This document shows, piece by piece, positions 46,054-56,117 of a stretch of DNA of 64,000 bases. The notes beneath the pieces were generated by a model that did not search any database, was not told the DNA's origin, and saw only the letters and a list, made by a program, of their open reading frames with translations. Position 1 is the first letter of the stretch; each line of letters begins with the position of its first letter. The position numbers were made by a program, and so were the translations under genes. This DNA comes from Jannaschia sp. GRR-S6-38 (GTDB lineage Bacteria; Pseudomonadota; Alphaproteobacteria; Rhodobacterales; Rhodobacteraceae): contig NZ_CP122537.1 of assembly GCF_029853695.1 (NCBI RefSeq), positions 1 through 64,000 of the forward strand, written 5' to 3'.

Positions 46054-46866
46054 TCAGTCGAACATGTCCGGCTGATCCTCGACGAGCTGGTTCCAGATCG
46101 TCTGGAAATGCAGCCAGCCGATATAGTCGCTCCCGACATGCTCGCGGCTGTAGCGCGCCCGATCGGCGGGGATTCGGATCGGCTCGATCCCCGAGGCGGC
46201 GATGGCGAGCTGCTGCTGGCAGCACCGCTCCAGCGCGATGAACCAGAAGGCGGCCGACTCGATCGAGTGGCGGCTCGCCGTCAGCAGGCCGTGGTTCTGG
46301 TGCAGCGCCGCCTTCACCCCCTTGAAGGCCTTCGCCACGTCCGAGCCGGCATGGTTCTCGACGGCGACCTGACCGCCCTGCTCGCCGATCACGACGTGAT
46401 CCTCGAAGAAGGCGCAGGCGTCCTGCGTGATCGGGTCGATCGGCCGCCCCGTGGCGCACCAGGCCGTGCCGTAGGTCGTGTGGGCGTGGCACATGGCGAT
46501 GATATCGGGATGCGCCTCGTGGACATTGGCGTGCAGCACGAAACCCGCGCGGTTCACGGCATAGTCGCCCTCGACCACTTTCCCCGCGTGATCGACGAGG
46601 ATCAGGTTCGACACCTTCACCTTGTCGAAATGCACGCACATCGGGTTCGTCCAGTAGAGCTCCGGCCGCTCCGGGTCGCGCACGGTCAGGTGACCGGCGA
46701 AGCCGTAATCGAAGCCCTGCTGCGCAAAGGCGCGGCAGGCGGCCACGAGTCGTTCCTTGCGGTGACGGCGCTCCTCCTCGAAGGACGCGAATTCCGGCAG
46801 TTCGGGAAAGATCAGGTCGTCCTGTTCGGGCTGGTAGATCGAGACGCGGTTTCCGAGATCGAGCAT
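46054..46866 (-). CDS. Class II aldolase/adducin family protein
   Basis: This 270-residue zinc enzyme-like protein has metal ligands in CHAHTTYGTAW and HQNHGLLT. The general base region follows SNLILVDHAGKV. Similar proteins are annotated as aldolases or decarboxylases of unknown substrate; some are in fact adducin-like and non-enzymatic. It is transcribed away from the adjacent LysR gene, which probably controls it. AAGGGAAC precedes its ATG. Confidence 0.85.
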   Translation of the reverse strand: MLDLGNRVSIYQPEQDDLIFPELPEFASFEEERRHRKERLVAACRAFAQQGFDYGFAGHLTVRDPERPELYWTNPMCVHFDKVKVSNLILVDHAGKVVEGDYAVNRAGFVLHANVHEAHPDIIAMCHAHTTYGTAWCATGRPIDPITQDACAFFEDHVVIGEQGGQVAVENHAGSDVAKAFKGVKAALHQNHGLLTASRHSIESAAFWFIALERCCQQQLAIAASGIEPIRIPADRARYSREHVGSDYIGWLHFQTIWNQLVEDQPDMFD

Positions 46867-46966
46867 GGGGTTCCCTTTCGACAGGATGGCAGGGCGAGCG
46901 GGTCTCGCGCCCCGCCGGGTGGCCGAAGAATGCGGGGACCGGGCTCATGGGGCAATGCAATGGGCG

Positions 46967-46981
46967 CAATAGCTGTTATTG
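46967..46981. promoter_or_regulatory. Candidate LysR operator CAATA-N5-TATTG
   Basis: A perfect 5-base inverted repeat (CAATAGCTGTTATTG) sits in the 144-base gap between the aldolase and LysR genes, 30 bases upstream of the LysR start. GCAAT also repeats nearby. LysR-type regulators typically bind interrupted A/T dyads at such divergent promoters. Confidence 0.5.
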
Positions 46982-47010
46982 TCAGGAGGGATGAAGAGGG
47001 GCGCGCGGCG

Positions 47011-47937
47011 ATGAAGGACGATCGGCTGCTTGAAATGCGGGTTTTCGCCGCGGTCGTCGAGGCGGGGGCCTTCACCGCGGCGGCGCAGGGGCTCGGGGTC
47101 AGCCAGCCCTTCGTCAGCCAGACGCTCCAACGGCTTGAGGCCCGGTTGGGCTGCAAGCTGCTCCACCGCACGACGCGCGGGCACCGCCTGACGCCCGAGG
47201 GCGAGACCTTCCTGAACGCGGCCCGGCGGGCCGTCGCTGCGGTCGAGGCGGCGGAGGCCGAGCTGCAGCAGAGCGACGAGCAGATCTCCGGCCCCCTGCG
47301 GATCTCGGCGCCGATCGCCTTCGGTCTCGACCGCATCACCCCGCTGATGCCCGCCTTCCTGGCGCGGTATCCCAGCATCGCGCTGGACCTGCGGCTGACC
47401 GACGATACCGAGAACCTGATCGAGGACCGGATCGACGTCGCCATCCGCATGGGGCGGCTGCCCGATTCCGGCCTGATGCAGCGGCGGCTCTGCGACCTGC
47501 GCCGGATCGTCGTCGCCGCCCCGGCGCTGCTCGCCGCGCATGGCAAGCCGGACACGCCCGACGCGCTCGGGGCGCTGCCCTGCCTGGCCTGGGACGGCAG
47601 CCGCGACCATCTCAACCGCTGGCCCTTCACCGTCGCCGGCGCGCCGGTCATCCTGCGCGCCGAGAGCCGGTTCCGCAGCAACCAGGGCATGTCGCTGGTG
47701 GAGATGTGCCTGGCCGGCTTCGGCGTGATGCGGATGGCCGAGCACCTCGCCCGGCCCGCCATCGCCGAGGGGCGGCTCGTCCAGTTGCTGGCCCGGGAGA
47801 CGGTCGCCGATGACGGTGCGATCGCCGCGGTCTTCCTGCCGGAACGTCACCTGGTGCCGCGCATCCGCGTCTTCGTGGATTTCTTGGTCGAAGCCTTCCG
47901 CGATCCCGACTGGGACGACGCGCCGCGCCCGGACTGA
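47011..47937 (+). CDS. LysR-family transcriptional regulator
   Basis: This 308-residue regulator has an N-terminal winged helix-turn-helix (AAVVEAGAFTAAAQGLGVSQ, FVSQTLQRLEARLG) and a periplasmic-binding-protein-like effector domain (~90-300). It belongs to the branch with GPLRISAPIAFG and HLVPRIRVFVDFL, common in proteobacteria. It lies divergent from the aldolase and upstream of paoABC, either of which could be its target. The long frame starting at 46108 is a shadow; I start at 47011. Confidence 0.9.
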   Translation: MKDDRLLEMRVFAAVVEAGAFTAAAQGLGVSQPFVSQTLQRLEARLGCKLLHRTTRGHRLTPEGETFLNAARRAVAAVEAAEAELQQSDEQISGPLRISAPIAFGLDRITPLMPAFLARYPSIALDLRLTDDTENLIEDRIDVAIRMGRLPDSGLMQRRLCDLRRIVVAAPALLAAHGKPDTPDALGALPCLAWDGSRDHLNRWPFTVAGAPVILRAESRFRSNQGMSLVEMCLAGFGVMRMAEHLARPAIAEGRLVQLLARETVADDGAIAAVFLPERHLVPRIRVFVDFLVEAFRDPDWDDAPRPD

Positions 47938-47980
47938 TCGCGTCGCCCGCCGGCCGCCGGGATCGCGGGTCGGGCAGCCC

Positions 47981-48000
47981 CTCGCGCGACTTCGCGCGAG
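47981..48000 (+). terminator. Hairpin after the LysR gene
   Basis: An 8-bp perfect stem CTCGCGCG-ACTT-CGCGCGAG lies 44 bases after the LysR stop, in the 196-base gap before paoA. There is no T tract, so it is a possible rather than certain terminator. The rest of the gap should contain the pao promoter, which I cannot pinpoint. Confidence 0.45.
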
Positions 48001-48133
48001 TGTCCGGAAGGGCGTTCGCCTCCCGGTTGCCGTGCCGTCGGAACGCGACGTCTCGCCGCAGATAGTTCTGGATCGGACCCGACCCGGGCCTACCCTTCGA
48101 GCCATCAAGATCAGCCCGTTGCGAGGTAGCGCC

Positions 48134-48745
48134 ATGTCCGACACGCCCCCCATCCTCACCCGGCCCGGCGTCTCGCGACGCGGGTTCTTGCAGGGCTCCT
48201 CGGTCGTCGCCGGCTCGCTCGGCGTCGCCGTCGGCGCGGCGCAGGCGCAGGAGGGCGCGGATGTCAGCGCCGAGACCCGGACGATCGAACTGATCGTCAA
48301 TGGCACCCCGCGCCACGTCGCGGTCGCGCCCCGCACGACCCTGGTCGAGGCGCTGCGCGACGGGCTGGGGCTGGTCGGCACCAAGATCGGCTGCAACCAG
48401 GGCCAGTGCGGCGCCTGCACCGTCCTGATGGACGGCGCGCGGATCAATTCCTGCCTGACGCTTGCCGTCATGGCCCAGGGCGCCGAGATCGTGACGGTCG
48501 AGGGGCTGGCCGATCCTGAAGGGGCGCTGCACCCGATGCAGGCCGCCTTCGCCGAGAACGACGCCTTCCAATGCGGCTATTGCACGCCGGGGCAGATCCT
48601 CTCGGCCATCGCCTGCATCGAGGAGGGCCACGCCCGCGACGCCGACGAGATCCGAGAGTACATGTCCGGCAATCTTTGCCGGTGCGGTGCCTATCCCAAC
48701 ATCGTGGCTGCCGTCGAGCAGGTCCGCGACCAACAGCAAGGCTGA
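48134..48745 (+). CDS. paoA: Aldehyde oxidoreductase iron-sulfur subunit
   Basis: This 203-residue subunit carries two [2Fe-2S] clusters. It has a Tat signal (SRRGFLQGSSVVAGSLGVAV), so the complex is exported folded to the periplasm. The plant-type cluster motif is GCNQGQCGACTVLMDG, and the second cluster is in FQCGYCTPGQI and GNLCRCGAYPNI. I start at ATG 48134, preceded by GAGGT. With the next two genes it forms a molybdenum aldehyde oxidoreductase of the PaoABC type. Confidence 0.9.
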   Translation: MSDTPPILTRPGVSRRGFLQGSSVVAGSLGVAVGAAQAQEGADVSAETRTIELIVNGTPRHVAVAPRTTLVEALRDGLGLVGTKIGCNQGQCGACTVLMDGARINSCLTLAVMAQGAEIVTVEGLADPEGALHPMQAAFAENDAFQCGYCTPGQILSAIACIEEGHARDADEIREYMSGNLCRCGAYPNIVAAVEQVRDQQQG

Positions 48746-48749
48746 GCGC

Positions 48750-49748
48750 ATGAAGAATTTCGCATATACCCGCGCGGGCAGCCTGAGCGCGGCGGCCGAG
48801 GCCGCCAGCGCCGAGGGCGCCGACATCATCGCCGGCGGCACGACGATGGTCGATCTGATGAAGATCGGCGTCCGCAATCCCGATGCCCTCGTCGACATCT
48901 CCGGGCTCTCCGAGCTGGAGGGACACGAGATCGGCGCCGACCGCATCCGCCTCGGCGCGCTGGCCCGCATGTCCACCGTGGCCGACGACCCCGACGTTAT
49001 CGCGGCCTTCCCGGCGCTGAGCGAGTCGCTCTGGAAAGCTGCCAGCCCGCAGCTGCGCAACGCGGCCACGCTGGGCGGCAACATCCTGCAGCGCACCCGC
49101 TGCCCCTATTTCCGCGACACCGCCTACAGCCAGTGCAACAAGCGCAACCCGGGCTCGGGCTGCGCCGCGCTGGACGGCGGAGAAACCACGCTGCACGCGA
49201 TCTTCGGCGGCTCCGAGGCCTGCGTGGCGATGTATCCGGGTGACCTCGCCGCCACCCTGGTGGCCTTCGACGCCACGGTCGCGACGCGCGGGCCGGGCGG
49301 CACGCGCACCATCCCCTTCGCCGAGCTGCACGTCCTGCCGGGCGACACGCCCGAGATCGAGACGGTGCTGGAGCCCGGCGAGATCGTCACCGCGATCGAA
49401 CTGCCCGTCGTGCCCGCGATGCGCGCGAGCCACTACCTGAAGGCCCGCGACCGCGAGAGCTACGCTTTCGCCGCCGCCTCCGCCGCCGTGGGGCTGGAGA
49501 TGGACGGCGACACCGTGCGCGACGTGCGGATCGGCCTGGGCGGTGTCGCCGCCGTGCCCTGGCGCGCGACCGCGGCCGAGGACAGCCTGCGCGGCAGCCC
49601 GCTGACCGAGGCCACCGCGCGCGAGGCCGGGCGGATCGCCTTTGCCGATGCCCAGCCGCTGGAAGGCTCGGCCTACAAGATCGCACTGGGCGCCGACGTC
49701 GTCGCCGGCGCGTTGCTGCAAGCGAAATCCCGCATGGGAGGCGAATGA
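48750..49748 (+). CDS. paoB: Aldehyde oxidoreductase FAD subunit
   Basis: This 332-residue FAD-binding subunit passes electrons from the iron-sulfur subunit. FAD motifs are IIAGGTTMVDLMKIG and ATLGGNILQRTRC. The Cys set RCPYFRDTAYSQCNKRNPGS with a further Cys matches the extra [4Fe-4S] site known in PaoB. The start at 48750 is four bases after the paoA stop. No Tat signal is needed if it is exported with PaoA. Confidence 0.9.
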   Translation: MKNFAYTRAGSLSAAAEAASAEGADIIAGGTTMVDLMKIGVRNPDALVDISGLSELEGHEIGADRIRLGALARMSTVADDPDVIAAFPALSESLWKAASPQLRNAATLGGNILQRTRCPYFRDTAYSQCNKRNPGSGCAALDGGETTLHAIFGGSEACVAMYPGDLAATLVAFDATVATRGPGGTRTIPFAELHVLPGDTPEIETVLEPGEIVTAIELPVVPAMRASHYLKARDRESYAFAAASAAVGLEMDGDTVRDVRIGLGGVAAVPWRATAAEDSLRGSPLTEATAREAGRIAFADAQPLEGSAYKIALGADVVAGALLQAKSRMGGE

Positions 49749-52012
49749 TGGCCCAGACGATCAACACCGCGGTCACCCGCACCGACGCCCGCCGCAAGGT
49801 CACCGGCGCGGCCACCTATGCCGCCGACGTCATGCCCGCGGGCATGCTGCACGGCGCGTTGCATTGCTCGGCCATCGCCGTGGGACGGGTCGTGTCGCTC
49901 GACACCAGGCGCGCCGCGGCCGAGCCGGGCGTCGTCGCGATCTACACGCACGAGACCCTGCCCGACTATCAGAGCGTGAAGGGCTTCTATTCGGGCGGGC
50001 CGGGCTCGGCCTCGTTCTGGCCGATGGAGGGGACGGAGATCCGCTATTCCGGCCAGCCGCTCGCCTATGTCGTGGCCGAGACGGCCGCCGCCGCAAGGCG
50101 CGCGTCCGATCTGATCGAGGTTGAATACGCCGAGGAGCCCGCGATCATCCACATGGATCCCGAGGAAAGCTTCGTGATCGGGGCCACCGATGACAGCCCC
50201 GGCATGGTAACCACGAAGGGCGATTTGCAGGCCGGGCTCGACGCCGCGGCGAAGACCGTCGCGATGGAATTCGTCACGCCCTTCCAGCACCACAACCCGA
50301 TGGAGATGTTCTCGGCCACCGCGGAATGGCGCGGCGACCGGCTGACCGTCTGGATGCCCTCGCAATCGGTTCGCACCCTGCGCGGCGGGATCGCCAAGGC
50401 TTACGGCCTGCCCGAGACCAGCGTGCGCGTGATCTCGCCCTTCGTGGGCGGCGCCTTTGGCTCGAAGGCGGGCATCACGCCCTATGCCATGCTGACCATC
50501 GCCGCAGCGAAGGCCGTCGGCGCACCGGTCCGCCTGCTGGTCACGCGGCCGCAGATGTACACCGTCGCGACCTTCCGCCCGGAGGCGGTCCAGAAATTCC
50601 GCCTGGGCGCCGATGCGGAGGGCCGTCTCACGGCTTTCGAGCATATCGAGATCTCGCAAACCTCGCGCTTCGACAATGTCGTCAATCCGGGCACGCATAT
50701 CACCCGGGCGATGTATGCCTGTCCCAACATCCACACCGAGCAGCGCCTGTCGCCCTCCGACACCAATACCGGCGGCTTCATGCGCGCGCCCAACGAGATG
50801 CAGACCTTCTTCGGGCTGGAATCGGCGATGGACGTGCTGGCGCATGACCTCGGGATCGACCCGGTCGAGATGCGCCGCGTCAACGACACCAAGACCCACC
50901 CGGTCGAGGGCGTCCCCTTCTCGTCGCGCTCGCTGATGGAAAGCTACGACGCCGTCTCGGAAAGTTTCGGCTGGGCCGATCGCAACACCGAGATCGGGTC
51001 GATGACCGATGGCGACTGGCTCGTGGGCTACGGCTGTGCCACCGCGACCTACCCGACCAATATCCTCGCCTCGAACGCGCGGGTGCGGATGCAGGCCTCG
51101 GGCAACGCCTATGTCGAACTCGCCGCCCATGACGTGGGTACGGGCACCTACACGATCATGGCGCAGATCGCCGCCGCGCGGCTGGGCCTGCCGGTCAAGG
51201 CGGTGGATGTCGTGATGGGCGAGGCGGACCTTCCGGTCGCGCCGATCTCGGGCGGCTCGACCACCGCGGCCTCGGCCGGCTCGGCGGTGCATGATGCCTG
51301 CCTTCGGATCGGGCGGCAGGTCGCCGCCACGGTCGCCGCGCAGTCCGAGGGTCCGCTCGCCGGGCTCGACCCGGCGTCGATCACGCTCGATGACGGGGTG
51401 TTGCGCGGCCCGAACGGCGAAAGCCAGAGCCTGCAGGAGGCGCTCGCCGCCACGCCCGAGGGCGAGGTCGAGATGGTCGGCGAATTCCGCCATCCGGCCC
51501 TGACTGACAAGCTGATCCGCGCGACCTTCGCGGGCGGCTACGGCACGGCCGGGCCGGTCACGCCGGAGTTCGCCATGTTCGCCTTCGGCGCCGAGATGGT
51601 CGAGGTGCGCATCCACCGCTTCACCCACGAGATCCGCGTGCCCCGCCTGCACGGCGCCTTCGCCGCGGGCACTTGGCTCAATCGCAAGACCGCGCATAGC
51701 CAGCTCATGGGCGGCATGATCTGGGGCATCGGCTCGGCGCTGCACGAGGTGACGGAGACCGACAAGCCGCGTGCGCGGTTCCTCAACGCCAATATCGCGG
51801 AATACCTCGTCCCCGTGAACGCCGATATCCGCGAGATCCGGGTTGAGATGCTCGAGGAGCAGGACGATTACGTGAACCCGCTGGGCGTGAAGGGCATCGG
51901 CGAGATCGGCATCGTCGGGACCGCCGCGGCCATCGCCAACGCGATCCACCACGCCACCGGCAAGCGGCTGACGCGGCTTCCGCTGAAGATGGCGGACCTG
52001 CTCGAAACCTGA
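49745..52012 (+). CDS. paoC: Aldehyde oxidoreductase molybdopterin subunit
   Basis: This 755-residue large subunit binds the molybdenum cofactor and oxidises aldehydes to acids in the periplasm. It has the xanthine-oxidase-family core: RRKVTGAATYAADV near the N-terminus, SPFVGGAFGSKAG in the centre and a C-terminal GVKGIGEIGIVGTAAAIANA with the catalytic Glu. Its ATGATG start overlaps the paoB stop. A paoD-like maturation gene is not in the window. Confidence 0.92.
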   Translation: MMAQTINTAVTRTDARRKVTGAATYAADVMPAGMLHGALHCSAIAVGRVVSLDTRRAAAEPGVVAIYTHETLPDYQSVKGFYSGGPGSASFWPMEGTEIRYSGQPLAYVVAETAAAARRASDLIEVEYAEEPAIIHMDPEESFVIGATDDSPGMVTTKGDLQAGLDAAAKTVAMEFVTPFQHHNPMEMFSATAEWRGDRLTVWMPSQSVRTLRGGIAKAYGLPETSVRVISPFVGGAFGSKAGITPYAMLTIAAAKAVGAPVRLLVTRPQMYTVATFRPEAVQKFRLGADAEGRLTAFEHIEISQTSRFDNVVNPGTHITRAMYACPNIHTEQRLSPSDTNTGGFMRAPNEMQTFFGLESAMDVLAHDLGIDPVEMRRVNDTKTHPVEGVPFSSRSLMESYDAVSESFGWADRNTEIGSMTDGDWLVGYGCATATYPTNILASNARVRMQASGNAYVELAAHDVGTGTYTIMAQIAAARLGLPVKAVDVVMGEADLPVAPISGGSTTAASAGSAVHDACLRIGRQVAATVAAQSEGPLAGLDPASITLDDGVLRGPNGESQSLQEALAATPEGEVEMVGEFRHPALTDKLIRATFAGGYGTAGPVTPEFAMFAFGAEMVEVRIHRFTHEIRVPRLHGAFAAGTWLNRKTAHSQLMGGMIWGIGSALHEVTETDKPRARFLNANIAEYLVPVNADIREIRVEMLEEQDDYVNPLGVKGIGEIGIVGTAAAIANAIHHATGKRLTRLPLKMADLLET

Positions 52013-52023
52013 GACCACGCACC

Positions 52024-52052
52024 TGGACGGGCCGCAGCGCGCGGCCCGTCCA
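52024..52052 (+). terminator. Terminator after paoC
   Basis: A perfect 12-bp stem (TGGACGGGCCGC with its complement) around AGCGC begins 11 bases after the paoC stop. It lacks a T run. The following 272 bases up to glgC hold no recognisable gene; a strong GGAGGAG ribosome site lies at their end. Confidence 0.7.
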
Positions 52053-52324
52053 CCACGTCCGGCGGCCGGTCGCGCGTCGCGGGCGGGTCGCCCGACCCCT
52101 TTGACTGGGCCCGGGGGCATTCCCCCCTCGCTTGACCGCCCCACCCCGCATCGTATGCTTCCGCACATGGTCGCGCGCGATGCCCGCCCTCCGCAGCTGT
52201 CCCGAACGCGGAGAGCGGCGGCCCGGGCCGGATCCCCATCGCCGACGAACCGCAGACCGGGGCAGCCCGGCAGCCGCGCGCCGCGGGAGGGTGCGCGCGG
52301 TCCATTACAGGGGAGGAGAACCCG

Positions 52325-53590
52325 ATGGCAGGACCATCCCAACGCCTGACGAGCCGCACCATGGCCTTCGTCCTGGCCGGCGGCCGCGGCAGCCGCCTGA
52401 AGGAGCTGACCGATATCCGCGCCAAGCCCGCCGTCTATTTCGGCGGCAAGACCCGGATCGTCGATTTCGCGCTGTCGAACGCGCTCAATTCCGGCATCCG
52501 CAAGATGGCCATCGCCACGCAATACAAGGCCCACAGCCTGATCCGGCACTGCCAGCGCGGCTGGAACTTCTTCCGGGCCGAGCGCAACGAATATCTCGAC
52601 ATCCTGCCCGCCTCGCAGCGCGTGGACGAGGTGCACTGGTACCAGGGCACCGCCGACGCCGTGTTCCAGAATATCGACATCGTGGACAGCTACGATGTCA
52701 ATTACGTCGTGATCCTCGCGGGCGATCACATCTACAAGATGGATTACGAGGTCATGCTGCGCGAACATGTCGAAAGCGGCGCGGACGTGACCGTGGGCTG
52801 CCTGACCGTCCCGCGGATGGAGGCCACGGCCTTCGGCGTGATGGCCATCGACGCGTCCGACCGCATCACCAGCTTCCTCGAAAAACCTGCCGATCCGCCC
52901 GGCACGCCCGACGATCCCGCCGTCGCGCTGGCCTCGATGGGGATCTACGTCTTCCGCTGGGATTTCCTGCGCGACCTGCTGCGCCAGGATGCCGAGACCG
53001 CGGACAGCAAGCACGATTTCGGCGGCGACCTGATCCCGCATATCGTCAAGAACGGAAAGGCCATGGCGCATCGGTTCAGCGAAAGCTGCGTGCGTCACGA
53101 CCCCGCGGCGCCGGCCTATTGGCGCGACGTCGGCACGGTCGACGCCTATTGGCGGGCCAATATCGACCTGACGGACTTCACGCCGGATCTTGACCTCTGG
53201 GACCAGAGCTGGCCGATCTGGACCTATTCCGAGAGCGTCCCGCCCGCCAAGTTCATCCATGACGAGGCCGAGCGCCGCGGCAGCGCGATCAGCTCGATGG
53301 TGTCGGGGGGCTGCATCATCTCGGGCACGGAGGTGCGCGAGTCGCTTCTCCACACCGGCGTGCACACGAATTCCTATGCCTCGCTCCACCGCGTCGTGGC
53401 CCTGCCGAAGGTCGTGGTCGGGCGGCACGCGAAGCTGCGCGACTGCGTGCTGGACCGCGGGGTGCTAGTGCCCGAAGGCCTCGTCGTGGGCGAGGACCCG
53501 GAGGAGGACGCGAAGTGGTTCCGCGTGACCGAAAGCGGCGTGACGCTGATCACGCAGCCGATGCTCGACCGGCGCGCCGCCGCGAAATGA
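52325..53590 (+). CDS. glgC: Glucose-1-phosphate adenylyltransferase
   Basis: This 421-residue enzyme makes ADP-glucose from glucose-1-phosphate and ATP, the committed step of glycogen synthesis. Motifs are [20 protein letters not shown], the allosteric and substrate regions [31 protein letters not shown] and [12 protein letters not shown]. The C-terminal part is a left-handed beta-helix. GGAGGAG precedes the ATG and its stop overlaps glgA. Confidence 0.96.
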   Translation: MAGPSQRLTSRTMAFVLAGGRGSRLKELTDIRAKPAVYFGGKTRIVDFALSNALNSGIRKMAIATQYKAHSLIRHCQRGWNFFRAERNEYLDILPASQRVDEVHWYQGTADAVFQNIDIVDSYDVNYVVILAGDHIYKMDYEVMLREHVESGADVTVGCLTVPRMEATAFGVMAIDASDRITSFLEKPADPPGTPDDPAVALASMGIYVFRWDFLRDLLRQDAETADSKHDFGGDLIPHIVKNGKAMAHRFSESCVRHDPAAPAYWRDVGTVDAYWRANIDLTDFTPDLDLWDQSWPIWTYSESVPPAKFIHDEAERRGSAISSMVSGGCIISGTEVRESLLHTGVHTNSYASLHRVVALPKVVVGRHAKLRDCVLDRGVLVPEGLVVGEDPEEDAKWFRVTESGVTLITQPMLDRRAAAK

Positions 53591-54990
53591 CGCGCGTCCT
53601 CTCGGTCGCGTCCGAATGCGCGCCGCTCGTCAAGACCGGCGGGCTGGCGGATGTGGCGGGCGCCCTGCCTGGCGCGCTCGCGCCGCTGGGCGTGCATATC
53701 CGGACCTTGCTGCCGGGCTACCCCGCGGTGATGGCCAAGCTCGACGGCGCGCGGGAGGTCCTGCGCGACGGCGATCTCTTCGGCGGGCCGGGGCGCGTCC
53801 TCGCCGCATCCCACGCGGGGCTGGACCTGCTGGTGCTGGACGCGCCGCATCTCTTCGACCGGGAGGGCTCCATCTACCTCGGACCGAACGGCTCCGACTG
53901 GCCCGACAACCCCGCGCGCTACGCCGCGCTTTGCTGGGTCGCGGCGCGGATCGCGGGCGAAGGCCTGGATGGCTGGCACCCCGAGGTGCTGCATTGCCAT
54001 GACTGGCAGGCCGGCTTCGCACCGGTCTACCTGCGGGACCGCTGGCCGGATGCCGAAGCGGGCGCCGTCATCACGATCCACAACGTGGCCTTCCAGGGTC
54101 TCGCCGCCGCCGACCGGCTTTCGGCCCTGCGCCTGCCGCCATCGGGGATGCAGCCCGACGGTTTCGAATATTGGGGCCGCATCAGCGCGCTGAAGGCCGG
54201 GCTCGTCTGGTCCGACCGCATCACCACTGTCAGCCCCACCTATGCGGACGAGCTTTTGACGCCCGAATTCGGGACTGGGCTGGACGGGGTGCTGCGCGCC
54301 CATGCGGAGAAGTTGACGGGCATCCTGAACGGCGTCGATCTCGAGGAATGGACGCCGCCCTATCGGAGCCTCGAAGGCAAGGCCGGTCCCAAGGCCGAGC
54401 TGCAACGCGAGCTGGGTCTGGGCCGCGCCGACGGCCCGCTCTGCGTCGTCGTCTCGCGCCTGACCGAGCAGAAGGGCATGGACCTGCTGCTGGAGGCCCT
54501 GCCCCACCTGCTGGCGGGGGGCGGGCAACTGGCGCTCCTGGGCTCGGGCGAGCCCGCGCTCGAGGACGGGCTGCGCCACGCCGCCCGGGACCCAAACGTC
54601 GCCGTCCGGATCGGCTATGACGAGGGGCTCGCCCGCCGGCTGATCACCGGCGGCGACGCGATCCTCGTCCCCTCGCGTTTCGAGCCCTGCGGCCTGACCC
54701 AGCTTTACGGGCTGCGCTTCGGCACGCTGCCGGTCGTCACCCTGACCGGCGGGCTGGCCGACACGGTGATCCCCGCCACGCCCGCCGGGCTCTGGGCCGG
54801 GGTCGCCACGGGGTTGCAGGTCCATCCCATCGAGCCGGGCGCGCTGGCCCGCGCCTTCGACCGGCTCTGCGCGCTCTGGCGGGAGCCCGAGACCTGGGCA
54901 CAGATGGCCCGCAACGCGATGCGCCATCCCGTCGGCTGGGACCGCTCCGCCGCCGAATACGCCGCGCTCTACCGCGAGGTCGCGGGATGA
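53587..54990 (+). CDS. glgA: Glycogen synthase (ADP-glucose)
   Basis: This 467-residue GT5 enzyme elongates alpha-1,4-glucan. The ADP-glucose loop is [17 protein letters not shown]. Other motifs are [38 protein letters not shown] and [20 protein letters not shown]. The four-base ATGA overlap with glgC shows coupling. glgB, glgX and glgP are not adjacent. Confidence 0.95.
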   Translation: MTRVLSVASECAPLVKTGGLADVAGALPGALAPLGVHIRTLLPGYPAVMAKLDGAREVLRDGDLFGGPGRVLAASHAGLDLLVLDAPHLFDREGSIYLGPNGSDWPDNPARYAALCWVAARIAGEGLDGWHPEVLHCHDWQAGFAPVYLRDRWPDAEAGAVITIHNVAFQGLAAADRLSALRLPPSGMQPDGFEYWGRISALKAGLVWSDRITTVSPTYADELLTPEFGTGLDGVLRAHAEKLTGILNGVDLEEWTPPYRSLEGKAGPKAELQRELGLGRADGPLCVVVSRLTEQKGMDLLLEALPHLLAGGGQLALLGSGEPALEDGLRHAARDPNVAVRIGYDEGLARRLITGGDAILVPSRFEPCGLTQLYGLRFGTLPVVTLTGGLADTVIPATPAGLWAGVATGLQVHPIEPGALARAFDRLCALWREPETWAQMARNAMRHPVGWDRSAAEYAALYREVAG

Positions 54991-56105
54991 GGATCGACCC
55001 GTTCGGCGTCGAGCAATGGATGAACGCGCATGAGGACCACTGCCGCTTCAACATCGCCGAAACCTGCGTCGACAGCCTGACCGTCGGCGGCCTGCTGGAG
55101 CTCGCCGGGCGCAATGACGACCTCTCGGCGCTGGCGCCCACGCGGCTGGGCTACGGCGCGATCCCGGGCTCGAACCGGCTGCGCGACGCGATCGCCGCGC
55201 TCTACCGCGGCCGCAGCCGCGAGGACGTGCTGGTCGCGCATGGCACCGCCGGAGCGAACGCGCTGGTCTGGCAGGCGCTGGCCGGGCCCGGCCACCGGGT
55301 GGTCAGCCTGGTGCCGACCTACCAGCAGCACCTGTCGATCCCCGAAAGCCTCGGCGCCGAGGTCGTCCGGGTGCCGCTCAGCGCGGCGGAGGGCTGGCTG
55401 CCCGACTGGGACGCGGTGGCCCGGGCCGTCACGCCCGGCACGAAGCTCGTCGCGCTGACCAATCCCAACAACCCGACCAGCAGCCTGATCGACGCGGAAG
55501 GCTTGTCGCGACTGGTCGAGATCGCGCGCGCGGTCGGCGCGGACCTGCTGGTGGACGAGGTCTATCGCAACACCGCGCAGGAAGGCGACGGCGCGACGCC
55601 CTCAATCGCCGACCTCTACGAGCGCGGGATCGCCACATGCGGGATGTCCAAGGCCTATTCGCTCGCCGGGCTGCGGCTGGGCTGGATCGTCGGCCCGCCC
55701 GACGTTCTGGAGGCGGTGGCGCTGCATCGCGACTACACCACGATCTCGGTCGGGGTCCTGGACGACCACCTCGCGGCCACCGCGCTGGAGGCACCCGAGC
55801 GCATCCTCGCACGAACGCGCGCGATCACCCGCCGCAACCTCGCGCTGATCGACGACTGGATCGCGACCGAGCCGCGGGTCGACTGGGTGCGGCCGCGCGC
55901 GGGAACGACTGGCCTGCTTCGCTACGGGATCGAAATGGGCTCCGAAGCGCTCTGCCTCGCGCTGCTGGAGGAGGAGGGCGTCCTGCTGACGCCGGGCGGC
56001 GTGATGGGGGCGGAAGGATATCTGCGGATCGGTTTCGGGAACGCGACCGAAATTCTACAGGCCGCCCTGCCCCGCCTCTCGGCTTTCCTCGCACGGCAGG
56101 ATTAG
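54987..56105 (+). CDS. Class I/II PLP-dependent aminotransferase
   Basis: This 372-residue fold-type I aminotransferase has LTNPNNPTSSLID, VDEVYRNTAQE and the PLP Lys in GMSKAYSLAGLRLGW. It ends with GAEGYLRIGFGNATE. Its ATG overlaps the glgA stop (ATGA), which is unusual because glgX or pgm normally sits here. Substrate is unknown; relatives are annotated as aspartate-like transaminases. It converges on the PelE-like gene with 12 bases between. Confidence 0.9.
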   Translation: MRIDPFGVEQWMNAHEDHCRFNIAETCVDSLTVGGLLELAGRNDDLSALAPTRLGYGAIPGSNRLRDAIAALYRGRSREDVLVAHGTAGANALVWQALAGPGHRVVSLVPTYQQHLSIPESLGAEVVRVPLSAAEGWLPDWDAVARAVTPGTKLVALTNPNNPTSSLIDAEGLSRLVEIARAVGADLLVDEVYRNTAQEGDGATPSIADLYERGIATCGMSKAYSLAGLRLGWIVGPPDVLEAVALHRDYTTISVGVLDDHLAATALEAPERILARTRAITRRNLALIDDWIATEPRVDWVRPRAGTTGLLRYGIEMGSEALCLALLEEEGVLLTPGGVMGAEGYLRIGFGNATEILQAALPRLSAFLARQD

Positions 56106-56117
56106 GGGCGTCCGGGC

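Noticed and set aside
46108-47937. A 609-codon plus-strand frame covering the aldolase region and LysR
   Set aside because: Its first two thirds are antisense to the conserved aldolase and have no domain. Only the part from 47011 is LysR.
49673-53428. A 1251-codon minus-strand frame opposite paoC and glgC
   Set aside because: It is an antisense shadow typical of high-GC DNA. The plus-strand genes are conserved and complete.
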